Translations under genes and position numbers: made by a program
Part shown: positions 47,043 through 56,097 of the stretch, one piece after another
Numbering within the stretch: the first letter of the stretch is position 1
Layout: every line of letters begins with the position of its first letter
Source of the DNA: Haloarcula sp. CBA1129
GTDB lineage: Archaea > Halobacteriota > Halobacteria > Halobacteriales > Haloarculaceae
Length of the DNA stretch: 64,000 nucleotides
Direction of reading: 5' to 3'
Assembly: GCF_008729015.1 (NCBI RefSeq)
Contig: NZ_RKSM01000001.1
Coordinates: forward strand, 124,001-188,000
Notes under the pieces: model-generated
Database searches by the model: none
What the model saw: only the letters and a program-made list of their open reading frames with translations
Told to the model about the DNA's origin: nothing

Positions 47043-47771
47043 ATGCAAATCAGGGAGGCAGTGCCGTCGGACCGGCCAGCTATCCGTGACGTGGCGCGTC
47101 GTTCATTAGCGGCGTCGTACTCGCTGGGGCCGAAGGCGATCACGAGCGCCATCGAGGAGTGGTACGACGAGGAGCGCATCGGGGACATACTTGACGATGA
47201 GAGTAATCGGTTGCTTCTCGTTGGCGAGCAGAAGGGGCAGGTGGTCGGCCTCTCAGAGAGCGTTCTGTCGGGCGATAGTATCGGGACGATTCTCTGGTTG
47301 CACGTCGACCCGGCGTACCGAGGCGAGGGAATCGGGTCAGCATTGTTCGATGAGACCCACGGGGAACTCCATGACCGCGGCGCCGAGACGCTTCAGGGAC
47401 GCGTGCTCGCCGACAACGTCGAGGGCAACAGCTTCTACGAGGACCGCGGCTTCGAACGCGCCGGCACGGGTGAAGTCGACATCGCCGGACGGACTTACGT
47501 CGAGAACCTCTATACCGACGCCGACGAGCTGGGACGCGAGCCCATAACTGACGACAGCCGGACGGTCTATGTTGACCACAACAACCACGAGTCCGGGTCG
47601 ATGGCGCCGTTCCACGTGGTCCACGTCACAGAGGAAGGGAGCGACCGCTATGGCTACTACTGCAGTAACTGCGAAACGCTGGCGAACGCGATGGACTCGA
47701 TGGGCCGGATCGAATGTGACAACTGCGGAAACGTTCGCAAGCCGATGCGCTGGGACGCCGCCTACCTGTAA
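47043..47771 (+). CDS. GNAT acetyltransferase with C-terminal zinc ribbon (DUF5816-like)
   Basis: 242 residues. Residues 1-160 are a GNAT N-acetyltransferase with the acetyl-CoA motif LHVDPAYRGEGIGSALFDE and NSFYEDRGFERAGTG. The C-terminal 70 residues carry two CxxC pairs (YYCSNCETLANAM and IECDNCGNVRKPMRW), a zinc ribbon that I believe is DUF5816. The fusion probably modifies a protein or small amine; substrate unknown. The stop abuts the stop of the convergent small membrane gene. Confidence 0.88.
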   Translation: MQIREAVPSDRPAIRDVARRSLAASYSLGPKAITSAIEEWYDEERIGDILDDESNRLLLVGEQKGQVVGLSESVLSGDSIGTILWLHVDPAYRGEGIGSALFDETHGELHDRGAETLQGRVLADNVEGNSFYEDRGFERAGTGEVDIAGRTYVENLYTDADELGREPITDDSRTVYVDHNNHESGSMAPFHVVHVTEEGSDRYGYYCSNCETLANAMDSMGRIECDNCGNVRKPMRWDAAYL

Positions 47772-47969
47772 TTACGGCGGCGACTGGTCCCCCGTTCGCT
47801 GTGACGATTCCTGCTTGTTCGCCGGGAGCAGTATCAGCTTGTAGTACAGTCCGAACAGACACAGGGCGATACCGACGCCGACGAGTACGTCAGTCACCGC
47901 GTGTTCGTTTATCGCGTGGGTAACAATCGATGCATCGCCGACGGGCGTGTGAAGTGGCTGGAGAGGCAT
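47772..47969 (-). CDS. Small single-helix membrane protein, 65 residues
   Basis: A polar N-terminus (MPLQPLHTPVGDASIVTHAI) precedes one hydrophobic helix, TDVLVGVGIALCLFGLYYKL, and a polar tail. Composition and third-base preference fit a real haloarchaeal gene. No family is recognised. The 47970-48256 gap upstream shows no further gene. Confidence 0.6.
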   Translation of the reverse strand: MPLQPLHTPVGDASIVTHAINEHAVTDVLVGVGIALCLFGLYYKLILLPANKQESSQRTGDQSPP

Positions 47970-48256
47970 ATGTGCTGATTTATCTATTAGCTGTAAAAAG
48001 CCGGACTAATGTTCCCAGCCGCTGAGAACCAGTCGTCGGCTGTCATCCGAGAGAGGCTCCACCTGACACGGAGTCGGGGACGGTGATGGCGGCTGTCCGC
48101 TGTCTGGGGCGCTGCTCCACAGGCCGGTTTCGCGACGCTGTTTGCATCCAGAAATGCCGGGTGTGGCAGCCGTTCTCCCTGTCGTAACGCTAAAGAGTCG
48201 AACGTACGTCTATATGTGTAAGATGACTATCGAAATCCGTCTCCGGAGGTGGTGCT

Positions 48257-48973
48257 GTGGGCGTCGAGATTAGGGAGTCACCTGTCTCAGCCGACGCGTT
48301 CGAGGATATGAAGGAGTTCGTCCACGACTACCTCGCGGCGAGCGTCGAAAACGAAGAAGAAGGCGGCCGCATGCGCTGGTACCCGTGGCACTCTGCGGAG
48401 TATCGCTTCAACCACATCCTCAACGTCGTCGATATCGCGACAAAAATCGCCCGTAAAGAAGGGGCGAACGTGGACGTGACTCGCGTGGCAGCATTGTTTC
48501 ACGATATCGCGAAACTGGAGGCCGAGCAGGATCTCCACGCCGAAGCCGGCGCTCGGATCGCACGCGAGTATCTGAGGGCACACGGTGACTACCCCGAATC
48601 GTTCATCGAACAGGTCTGTTCCGCCGTTGAGGCCCACTCGTTCCAAGGGCCGCTGAACGAGTTGCCCTTGGAGGTCCAGTGCCTCATCGAGGCAGATATT
48701 CTGGATAAGGTCGGTGCAAACGGGACTGCGCTGATGCTGTTGCGCATGGGGTATGAGTCCCGGACGCACATGGACGCGGCCGAAATGGTCGACCGTGTCA
48801 TCGAGCGCGGCGAGGACGCCCGCGAGCGCGTCGAGAGCGACACGGCCGAGTCCATCGTCCACCAGCGGCTCAAGCGGACGCGTTGGTTCCAAGAGTGGCT
48901 GACGATGGAGGTCGCCGAAATGGCCGTCGAAGACGACCTCGACGATGTGGCGACCGGAATGGGCGACTCATAG
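48257..48973 (+). CDS. HD-domain phosphohydrolase
   Basis: 238 residues with a GTG start. The HD motif set is WHSAEYRFNHILNVV (metal His), VAALFHDIAKLE (HD) and VEAHSFQGPL with EADILDKVGANG (later His and Asp). By family it hydrolyses a nucleotide or cyclic nucleotide phosphoester. Homologues in archaea are not assigned. Its 3' end overlaps the convergent LysE-type gene by six bases. Confidence 0.85.
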   Translation: MGVEIRESPVSADAFEDMKEFVHDYLAASVENEEEGGRMRWYPWHSAEYRFNHILNVVDIATKIARKEGANVDVTRVAALFHDIAKLEAEQDLHAEAGARIAREYLRAHGDYPESFIEQVCSAVEAHSFQGPLNELPLEVQCLIEADILDKVGANGTALMLLRMGYESRTHMDAAEMVDRVIERGEDARERVESDTAESIVHQRLKRTRWFQEWLTMEVAEMAVEDDLDDVATGMGDS

Positions 48974-49666
48974 CGCCCGCAGTAAGAACAGAACGCCGGT
49001 CCCGGCGAGAACAGCGGCGCTGACCCACGCGATTAGCGGTGCGAGCCGTTCGATGCGCGTTCTCGCGGCGACAATCGCTGCCGGAAACCCCGTAATCCAG
49101 AGGCCGATACCGCCGAAAAACCCGGCTAACAGCACTGGATGCCCTGTCTGGACCGTCAGTGCATCGGCTCCGACCGCGGGCACGTACGACGCCACGTCGA
49201 CCACGCCCGGTTCGAGGAGGCTGACGCCGACGGTGAGCCAGAAGGCGACCTGATAAGGGTTTGTCAGCGCCAAGACGAGCGCCTTACGAAAGCCGCGACT
49301 GTCTCCAGACGTGACCGACGAGGACTCGTCGGTCACTACTGTATTTGCTTCTTGCACTGCTCCGTAGGCGAACCAGAGCATCAGGAGCCCACCGGCACCG
49401 ACCATCACGCGTCGAACCCCCGGTGTCTCGGTGATGACCGTGGCAGCGCCGAGCACGGCGAGGACGAGGAAACAGGCGTCGGCGGTCATCGCGCCGAGGC
49501 CGGCGAAGAAGCCGGCCCGCCAGCCTCGTAAGGCGCTCTCCTCGGCGATAACGGCGTTCATTGGGCCCGGCGGTGCGGCCAGTGCGAGGCCGAACAGGAC
49601 GCCACCGAGGGCTGTCGGGACGAGCGAGAGCGCACCGAGCTGGAGCAGGCCGAGTGAGTGATGCAT
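48968..49666 (-). CDS. LysE/RhtB-family exporter
   Basis: 232 residues with six hydrophobic segments. The family hallmark LAAPPGPMNAVIAEESALRGWRAGF sits at residues 29-53, and NPYQVAFWLTVGVSLL carries the second conserved proline-containing region. It should export amino acids or related small molecules through the cytoplasmic membrane. It starts 37 bases downstream of the coiled-coil gene end, on the same strand. Confidence 0.87.
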   Translation of the reverse strand: MHHSLGLLQLGALSLVPTALGGVLFGLALAAPPGPMNAVIAEESALRGWRAGFFAGLGAMTADACFLVLAVLGAATVITETPGVRRVMVGAGGLLMLWFAYGAVQEANTVVTDESSSVTSGDSRGFRKALVLALTNPYQVAFWLTVGVSLLEPGVVDVASYVPAVGADALTVQTGHPVLLAGFFGGIGLWITGFPAAIVAARTRIERLAPLIAWVSAAVLAGTGVLFLLRAL

Positions 49667-49703
49667 CTACAGTCAGTGAAAACAGAGAGAAAATCCCGCA
49701 GAC

Positions 49704-50594
49704 TTACAGCTTGCCGGCCTTCTGGAGCTTCATCAGGTCCTCGGTGTCGAGGGTCTCGCCTTCCTTGAACTTCTGATAAATCTCCTCGGCTTCCTCGCGC
49801 GCGGCTTCCTGCTTCTCCTCGCGCTGGGAGCGTTCCTGCTCCTCTTCCTTCTTGTCGAGTTCGCGGAGGCGCTTCTGGACGCGGACGAAGTCCTCGTGGT
49901 GCTGGTCGGCCGCTTCCTGCGCTTCGACGAACTCCTCGTGTTTCTCGTCGGCCTCGTCACGGATCTCGTCGGCCTCGCGGTAGGCCTCGATCATCTCGTT
50001 GTGGTGCTTCTGGGCCTCGTCGGCCAGTTCGGTCACCTTCTGGTGGTGCTTCGAGGCTTCCGAGCGGACCTCTTCTGCTTCCTCTTTGAGTTCTTCGAGG
50101 TCGCCGCCCTGATCGAGTTTCTCCTGTTTCTCTTGGAGCTTCTCGCGCTTGGTCTCGATCTTCTCGATGAGCTCTTTCTCGTCTTCCGAGGAGAGTACCT
50201 CAGTCTGTTGCTTGAATTCGAGGTCTTCGATCTCCTCTTTGAGCTGGTCGACCGACGTGCCCTCGTCGAGTTCGAGGTCGTTTTTCAGGTTGTCGACCTT
50301 GTCGAACAACTCGTTTGCTTCCGCATTGAGCTCGTTGCGCTGGTCCTTGTGTTCCTGAACCTGCTCGTTGAGCTCGTCGCGCTTCTCGCGGTGTTCCTGC
50401 GCTTCGTCGACCTTCTCGCGAGTCTTCGCGTTCAGGTCATCGCGGGCGGAGGCCCGCTCGGACGCCATCTGGTTCAGCTCGTTCCGTCGGTCACGGAGCT
50501 GGCCGGCGAGTTTGATAAGCTCGCCTTTCGATTTGTTTTCGAGATCCTCTTCGGTTACTGTAACGTTCTTTGATTCGTCTATCGAGTCTGCCAT
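49704..50594 (-). CDS. Long coiled-coil protein (DUF7121-like)
   Basis: 296 residues, nearly all heptad-patterned and charged: ENKSKGELIKLAGQLRDRRN at the start, EEIEDLEFKQQTEVLSSEDE in the middle and EEIYQKFKEGETLDTEDLMK at the end. It has no membrane segment. Archaea encode a related coiled-coil family, sometimes labelled phosphoserine phosphatase by mistake. I believe the haloarchaeal name is DUF7121. It is probably cytosolic and structural or RNA-associated. The 266-base gap upstream holds a GAACGC/GCGTTC hairpin at 50708-50723. Confidence 0.82.
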   Translation of the reverse strand: MADSIDESKNVTVTEEDLENKSKGELIKLAGQLRDRRNELNQMASERASARDDLNAKTREKVDEAQEHREKRDELNEQVQEHKDQRNELNAEANELFDKVDNLKNDLELDEGTSVDQLKEEIEDLEFKQQTEVLSSEDEKELIEKIETKREKLQEKQEKLDQGGDLEELKEEAEEVRSEASKHHQKVTELADEAQKHHNEMIEAYREADEIRDEADEKHEEFVEAQEAADQHHEDFVRVQKRLRELDKKEEEQERSQREEKQEAAREEAEEIYQKFKEGETLDTEDLMKLQKAGKL

Positions 50595-50860
50595 TGTTGA
50601 ATCCTCTATGCCATCACCGCTTCAGCACAGACAGTCGGCCCACTACTGAGGGGCTGACACCAATAACAAGGGTTCCCTCTCATGTTGGGCTGAAAGCGAT
50701 ACTGCCTGAACGCGGAAGCGTTCTGGTGTCTATGAATAGAGGTGGATATTGTTTAAACATTCCGGTGCACTGAATACCGCGCCAACGTCTCACACGCCCT
50801 ATTTCGGCGGTGAGACGGCCAATATCACACCGAGGCTCCCTGCTATATCACGCCTGTATA

Positions 50861-52705
50861 TTACTCGCTAATACGGTACTCGTTCTTGACAACAGTCTGG
50901 CCGTCGGTGGCGGCAAGCGTCACGTCGTCACCGGCCGAGAGGGTGAGCGTATCGACGGTGACGCGGGCGAACGGCCCGACGGTGTGTTCGGCCTGTTCGC
51001 GGTCGCCGTTGCGGTCCCATTCGACGGTGAGTTCCGCTTTCTCCGGACGGTCGTGGAGGACAACGATATCCTGCTCACCGGGGGTCGGCTCCGAGAGGAC
51101 GACCTGCGTGGGCTCATAGCTGTCGGCGAGAACGCTAAAGGCCGTCTTCTCGGTCCCGTCAGCGGCAAGCAACCCTGTGCCTGCGCCACCGACGTCACGG
51201 AGGCTGTCGACGACGACAATGGACGCGTTGCGTCGACGGAGCATCTCGGCGACCTCGCGAACGACGCCGGTCTGATACGCCTGTGATTTGTCGAGGCCGC
51301 CATCGACGTGGCGGTCGTGGCAGGCGCTATCGAATCCGGGACTGTCGCCCGGGTCCGGCGTTCCCAGCGCACCGGCCCCGAAGCCCGCCACGACATCGCC
51401 GACGCCGAACTGTGAACAGAGCCACGAGAGGTCGGCTGTGTTGCCGTACTTCCATCCCGGGTACAGCGTGGCCGCGTCGGGGTCGATTCCGGGCGGCCCG
51501 ACGACCGGGAACGTCGGGACCGAGTCGACAGCCGATGCTACCGATTCGTCGTCCGCGCTGTCGTAACCGACTCGCCAGGCACGCCACCGAAAGCGCAGTC
51601 GGTCGAGCACGCCAGACCCCAGTCCGTCGGCGTACGACGACACCGGCTCGTCGTGCACGCCGACCGCCGCGAAACTGGGATACTGTGCGTAGACCCCGTC
51701 GAGGCGCGTTGCGAGGTCGGCCCCTCGTTCGCTGTCGAACGACCCGGGGCCGGACAGCGGGAGGTCCTGCCAGAGTAGGACGCCGTGGTCGTCACAGGCG
51801 CGAGCTACCTCGGGCGGCGTCCCTTGCGCCCGAACCCGGACCAGATTTGCATTGGCGTCGACGGCCCGTGCGACATCTTCCGCGGTCGGGTCCAGCAGCG
51901 TCACGCCACGAACCGGCACGTTCTCGCCGTTGATTCGCAGGCCGTCGTCGTAGGAAACGGTTCGAAGTCCCGTCATCACCGAGTGCTCGTCGTCGCCAAG
52001 TTTTGCCCTGAGGACGTACCGGGACTGCTCGCCGCGGTCGTGGGGCCACCACAGCGACGGATCTCGCACGTCCATCGTGTAGGTCACCGTCGCCGTCTCC
52101 TCATCAGTCGAGACGCGGGCCCGGTCCATCATCCCCCCGCTGCGTACGTTGCCTTCCGGCCGGAGCGAGAGAGTCATCCGGTCGTCGAGTGGCTCCGCCG
52201 TCAGGACAGTTGCCGACACCTCGACAGTCGCGTCAATCACGCCCTCGTCCGACACTTGCGGTCGGACCGAGAGCTCGCTCACGCAGGGGTCCGGCCGCGT
52301 TTCGAGCGTCGCGTCCCACCAGATGCCCGGGACACAGCGCTCCGGCGGAAGCTGGTCAGTCGCGTGCAGGCCGCCGAAGCGGCCCTCCGGCGCGCGACAC
52401 TCCACGACGACTCGGTACTCCTCGCGCTCGGGGAGGCGAACCCGGAGCGGCTCGAAGTAGGCGTCGTGGTTGGCGAGCAAATCGCCGTTGCACCACACGC
52501 GTGTGTGTGCGTAGGTCCCGTTCAGTACAAGCAAGGCGTGTGCGTCGCTCTCGTCCCGCGGGTCCGAGAACGTTGTTTCGTAGGCTACGGCCCCGGCCCC
52601 AGCGAACTGTTCGGGCCGGCCGGGCACTGACACCGGTTCCCACGCCCCCGGGGACGGCATCTCGTCGTCCGGCGCAACCGCCGCGCCGCGCCACTCCAGC
52701 GACAT
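50861..52705 (-). CDS. Glycoside hydrolase family 2-like protein, possible loss of the nucleophile
   Basis: 614 residues from ATG 52705; an ATG nine codons upstream is possible. The N-terminal sugar-binding jelly roll (VWCNGDLLANHDAYFEPLRV) and the immunoglobulin-like middle domain (RDPSLWWPHDRGEQSRYVLR) are GH2-like. The barrel follows with INGENVPVRGVTLLDP, where family members have G-x-N-x-H, and ends with GVHDEPVS near the acid/base Glu site. The usual nucleophile context SEFG appears as AGFGAGALG, with Gly in place of Glu. The protein may be an inactive relative or use other residues. No signal peptide is evident. Confidence 0.78.
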   Translation of the reverse strand: MSLEWRGAAVAPDDEMPSPGAWEPVSVPGRPEQFAGAGAVAYETTFSDPRDESDAHALLVLNGTYAHTRVWCNGDLLANHDAYFEPLRVRLPEREEYRVVVECRAPEGRFGGLHATDQLPPERCVPGIWWDATLETRPDPCVSELSVRPQVSDEGVIDATVEVSATVLTAEPLDDRMTLSLRPEGNVRSGGMMDRARVSTDEETATVTYTMDVRDPSLWWPHDRGEQSRYVLRAKLGDDEHSVMTGLRTVSYDDGLRINGENVPVRGVTLLDPTAEDVARAVDANANLVRVRAQGTPPEVARACDDHGVLLWQDLPLSGPGSFDSERGADLATRLDGVYAQYPSFAAVGVHDEPVSSYADGLGSGVLDRLRFRWRAWRVGYDSADDESVASAVDSVPTFPVVGPPGIDPDAATLYPGWKYGNTADLSWLCSQFGVGDVVAGFGAGALGTPDPGDSPGFDSACHDRHVDGGLDKSQAYQTGVVREVAEMLRRRNASIVVVDSLRDVGGAGTGLLAADGTEKTAFSVLADSYEPTQVVLSEPTPGEQDIVVLHDRPEKAELTVEWDRNGDREQAEHTVGPFARVTVDTLTLSAGDDVTLAATDGQTVVKNEYRISE

Positions 52706-52813
52706 ACCTTGTGGCCCGTTCCGCGGGGGCATATCCTTTGCCCCACGGCTTCACTTTCACTTTCACTCCGGGGATGGCTCGCTTTGACATAGGTAGCCAC
52801 CTACTATCCAGAT

Positions 52814-52987
52814 ATGCTCACCGAACTGCACGAAGCGGCGACACTCACCTGTGAGGCCCAGCACTGCGAGCGCCCGCTCGGCGAGCCGGCGCTGGTGTTC
52901 GAGACCGACGCTGGCCGCCGTGAGGCCCACGAGTGCCAGTGCGGTGCGGTGACGGTTACCGTCGTCCGGCCGGAGTCGTCCCGCTGA
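52814..52987 (+). CDS. Small cysteine-containing protein, 57 residues
   Basis: From ATG 52814 to TGA 52987: MLTELHEAATLTCEAQHCER, then GEPALVFETDAGRREAHECQ. Four cysteines in the pattern C-x4-C ... C-x-C could bind zinc. It begins 27 bases before the DUF371-type gene at 53014 on the same strand. The frame is haloarchaeal in codon use. Function unknown. Confidence 0.6.
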   Translation: MLTELHEAATLTCEAQHCERPLGEPALVFETDAGRREAHECQCGAVTVTVVRPESSR

Positions 52988-53013
52988 AGTACGCCCGGCG
53001 GTGACCGGGAGGT

Positions 53014-53445
53014 ATGACACTCGAGGAAGTGGTCCATGCACAGGGCCACGAGAACGTCTCCGGCGAACACGCCAGCACGCTGGAAGTAACGAGCGACGAC
53101 TTTCTGACCCCTGCAGGCGACTGCATCCTCGCTATCGAAGCCGACCGCGTCCCCGCCGACTTCGACGACGAGTTCGTGGCGGCCTGCCGGGACGCCGGCG
53201 CGACGATCACGGCGACTATTGAGGCCGGCGACCAGACTGTTACCGTGACTGGGACCGGCCACCCCGACCTGTCCTTCGAGAACGACCGGAGCCACGTCCT
53301 ACGGACGAGCGACTACGTCGACGACCGGACCGTGATGGTAAACGCCGACGCGGCGGCCGGTGATGTCGACCGCGACCTCGTCGACGCGCTCGCTGACGGG
53401 CACGATGCGACGCTGACGCTGTCTGTCGAACCCAGTAGCGAGTAG
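53014..53445 (+). CDS. DUF371-family archaeal protein
   Basis: 143 residues. The family hallmarks are the N-terminal VVHAQGHENVSGEHASTLEV, then DFLTPAGDCILAIEADRVP and GTGHPDLSFENDRSHVLRTS. DUF371 is widespread in archaea and has no assigned function. Conserved His, Asp and Cys residues suggest a small enzyme or binding protein. It is convergent with the thermosome gene, with 65 bases between ends. Confidence 0.87.
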   Translation: MTLEEVVHAQGHENVSGEHASTLEVTSDDFLTPAGDCILAIEADRVPADFDDEFVAACRDAGATITATIEAGDQTVTVTGTGHPDLSFENDRSHVLRTSDYVDDRTVMVNADAAAGDVDRDLVDALADGHDATLTLSVEPSSE

Positions 53446-53510
53446 GCGGTCTTCTGGTATCGGTCGCGCCGCTCTCCGGCGCAGTCAAAAGAAAACAGGT
53501 TGTGAACGGC

Positions 53511-55091
53511 TTACGACGACGAGATGACGTCGTCGATGCGGACGATCATCGTTGCCGCCTCGGTGGCGGAGTCGACCGCTTCGCGCTTGACAGCGGCGGG
53601 GTCGAGAATGCCGTAGTCGACGGGGTCATCTACGACGCCGGTCTGGCCTTCGCTGATGATGCCGGCGATGCCCTCGCTCTCGTGTTCGGCGCGGAGATCG
53701 ACGAGTGCGTCGATGGCGTCGAGGCCCGTGTTCTCCGCGAGCGTGCGGGGCAGCACGTCGACGGCGTCGGCGAACGCTTCGACGGCGAGCTGCTTGCGGC
53801 CCTCGATGGACGCCGCTTCCGAGCGGATGTGGTCGGCGATGGCGATTTCGGTCGCGCCTGCGCCGGGGACCACACCGCCGGCGTCGAGCGCGGCGATGAC
53901 GGTGTCGAGTGCGTCGTTGAGCGCGCGTTCGAGTTCGTCGACGACGTGTTCGGTGGAGCCGCGAGCGATGACCGTGACGGACTCGGCGGTCGCGCCGCCG
54001 GTGATGAACGTCACGTCGTCGTCGCCCTGCTTCTCGACGTTGACGCTGTCGGCGTGGCCGAGTGCGTCTTCGTCAAGGGCTTCGAGGGAGCCGACGCGCT
54101 TTGCGCCGGTGGCCTCGACGATGTCCTTGGCGGTCGAGGAACCGATGCTGTCGGCGACGAAGACGCCTTCCTTGGCGAGCTGGGAGGCGACGCGGTCGGC
54201 GACATCCTCGGTAACGAAGGCAACGTCAGCGCCACTCTCGACGACTTCCTCGGCGTAGCCGCTGAGTTCCTGCTCCTCGGCGTCGAGGGCGGCGTTGAGC
54301 TGGTCGACGCTGGAGACGTTGTACTCGGCGTCGATGTTGCTCTCGCGGACGTCGAGCTCGGTGTCGATGACTGCGATGGATGCGTCCTCAACCGAGGTCG
54401 GCATGTTGTCGTGGACGGCCGTCTCGTCGACGATGACGCCCTCGACGAGCTTGGTCGCGGAGGAAGCCGCACCCGTCTGGGTGTGGACTTCGATGTTGTC
54501 CCGGCGAACGCCGTTGTCGCTCTTGGCGTGACGGACAGCGTCGACGACGACTTCAGCGAGTTTCTCGGCCTCGACGTCACCGGTGCCCTTGCCGGTCATC
54601 GAGGATTCGGCGACTTCGACGAGCGTCTCGTCGTCGAGGTCAGCGTCGAGGACGATCTCGTTGATCGCGTCCTGTGCGAGCTCGGCGGCGGCGGAGTACC
54701 CTTCGACGATTGTTGTCGGGTGGACGTCGTCGTCGAGCAGGTCCTCGCCCTTGGTCAGCAGTTCCCCGGCCAGCACGGACGCCGTCGTCGTGCCGTCGCC
54801 CACTTCGTCCTCTTGGGTCTGGGCGACTTCGACGATCATCTGGGCCGCGGGGTGTTCGATGTCCATCTCGGAGAGGATGGTCGCCCCGTCGTTGGTGATA
54901 ACCACATCACCGTCGTCGGAGACGAGCATCTTGTCCATGCCGCGGGGACCGAGCGTGGTCCGTACGGACTCGCTTACGGCCTTTCCGGCGGAGATGTTCG
55001 ATGACTGTGCGTCCTTCCCGTGTGTGCGCTGGGCGTCCTCATCAAGGATGAAAAGAGGCTGGCCGCCCATGCGTCGCTGGCCAGATGACAT
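53511..55091 (-). CDS. Thermosome subunit lacking the GGM tail (CCT3-like)
   Basis: 526 residues. Group II chaperonin motifs are [40 protein letters not shown] and near the end [12 protein letters not shown] and [20 protein letters not shown]. The equatorial ATP site, intermediate and apical domains are complete. The C-terminus stops at [11 protein letters not shown] without the Gly/Met-rich tail found on CCT1- and CCT2-type subunits, matching the shorter CCT3 type known in Haloferax. It forms a double-ring chaperonin that folds proteins using ATP. A TATA box and GAGG lie upstream. Confidence 0.93.
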   Translation of the reverse strand: MSSGQRRMGGQPLFILDEDAQRTHGKDAQSSNISAGKAVSESVRTTLGPRGMDKMLVSDDGDVVITNDGATILSEMDIEHPAAQMIVEVAQTQEDEVGDGTTTASVLAGELLTKGEDLLDDDVHPTTIVEGYSAAAELAQDAINEIVLDADLDDETLVEVAESSMTGKGTGDVEAEKLAEVVVDAVRHAKSDNGVRRDNIEVHTQTGAASSATKLVEGVIVDETAVHDNMPTSVEDASIAVIDTELDVRESNIDAEYNVSSVDQLNAALDAEEQELSGYAEEVVESGADVAFVTEDVADRVASQLAKEGVFVADSIGSSTAKDIVEATGAKRVGSLEALDEDALGHADSVNVEKQGDDDVTFITGGATAESVTVIARGSTEHVVDELERALNDALDTVIAALDAGGVVPGAGATEIAIADHIRSEAASIEGRKQLAVEAFADAVDVLPRTLAENTGLDAIDALVDLRAEHESEGIAGIISEGQTGVVDDPVDYGILDPAAVKREAVDSATEAATMIVRIDDVISSS

Positions 55092-55125
55092 ATGTGTTGA
55101 ACCTCACTTAAGACAAGGCAAGCGG

Positions 55126-55137
55126 TTCTATATAAAA
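55126..55137 (-). promoter_or_regulatory. TATA box of the thermosome gene
   Basis: The minus strand reads GTTTTATATAGA, about 40 bases before the ATG at 55091. A GAGG lies about 12 bases before the start, so a short leader with a ribosome-binding site is likely. Divergent promoters share the 55092-55245 gap. Confidence 0.55.
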
Positions 55138-55223
55138 CTTTCTAACACCGAAGGCCGCTCGTCGGGTGACAGCGCCGTGCTGTCCCCGTAATCACGGCCG
55201 GACCTACACATCTTTTAATATGG

Positions 55224-55233
55224 GTGTATACAC
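55224..55233. promoter_or_regulatory. Palindrome between TATA and start of the amidohydrolase gene
   Basis: GTGTATACAC is a perfect 10-base palindrome within the near-repeat GGGTGTATACACACC. TTTTAATA at 55213-55220 is a TATA-like box upstream and ATG 55246 lies 13 bases downstream, the position of a repressor site. Confidence 0.4.
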
Positions 55234-55245
55234 ACCGTACAGTAG

Positions 55246-56055
55246 ATGCTGGAGCTGGAGCACGGGTTCCGCGTTGTCGACGTACACGCACGGCTGGAGC
55301 CTGACGAGCACCGCCGACCCAGAGACGGAATGGGTGACCCGGAGCAACTGGAACGGGAGATGCATCAGGCCGGCGTCGTCCGCTCCGTCGTCTTTCCTGA
55401 CGAGCGAGATGGCTCGTATCTGAAAGCGAACAACGCCGTCGCCCGGATGACTGTCGAGCGGCCGATGATCGCCTTCGCCAGAGTCAACGGCGCTCGGGAC
55501 CCGGGAAGCGGTCCCGGGTCGACCCTTCGAAACCTTGCGAGCAGCCGCACGGATGACCACACTTCGCCTGCGGACATCGAACAGTACGCCTACGACGACC
55601 GGTTCTACGGCTTCAAGCTCCATCCACCGGCCGACGGCTTGCCGGACGAGGACGTGCTCGCAGAACTGGAGGCGGTGTCGCTGCCCGTCATCGTCCATGG
55701 CGGTGAAGGGTTCCCACCTGAAGCCGTCGCTGAGTCGCTGTTAGCGTACGACTTCCCGGTCATCCTCTCGCACTTCGGCGCGCACCCACTCCAGCAGGAG
55801 TTGATGGAGCAGGCCATCGACCTGCTGGGAACCCACGACAATCTGTATCTCGACACCAGCGCAGTCCGCTACCGGCGGCCGATGGAGCGGGCGATTCTAG
55901 AACATCCCGACCGTGTTCTCTTCGGGAGCGGCGTCCCCAGTGTCCACCCGAACGTGGCCGTGATGGAGATTCTGACGCTGGACGTCCCAGAAGACGCGAT
56001 GCGAAAGGTGTTTTCGAACAATCCAAACCGTGTCATCGAGGCGCTGGCCCCCTGA
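55246..56055 (+). CDS. Amidohydrolase-family protein (PF04909-like)
   Basis: 269 residues. A TIM-barrel metal hydrolase of the amidohydrolase-2 type with FRVVDVHARLEPDE (HxR in place of the usual HxH), YGFKLHPPADGLPDE, VIVHGGEG, VILSHFGAHP and LFGSGVPS. The first metal motif is VHA rather than HIH, so a reduced metal site is possible. The reaction is hydrolysis or decarboxylation; substrate unknown. The divergent thermosome gene shares the upstream gap. Confidence 0.82.
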   Translation: MLELEHGFRVVDVHARLEPDEHRRPRDGMGDPEQLEREMHQAGVVRSVVFPDERDGSYLKANNAVARMTVERPMIAFARVNGARDPGSGPGSTLRNLASSRTDDHTSPADIEQYAYDDRFYGFKLHPPADGLPDEDVLAELEAVSLPVIVHGGEGFPPEAVAESLLAYDFPVILSHFGAHPLQQELMEQAIDLLGTHDNLYLDTSAVRYRRPMERAILEHPDRVLFGSGVPSVHPNVAVMEILTLDVPEDAMRKVFSNNPNRVIEALAP

Positions 56056-56097
56056 CCGCCGGCAGCTACCGTTCCGGCCGGACGGATGCGGCTAGGG

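Noticed and set aside
53502-55004. A 500-codon plus-strand frame opposite the thermosome gene.
   Set aside because: Antisense shadow with Val/Asp/Gly-rich low-complexity translation. The minus-strand thermosome is unambiguous.
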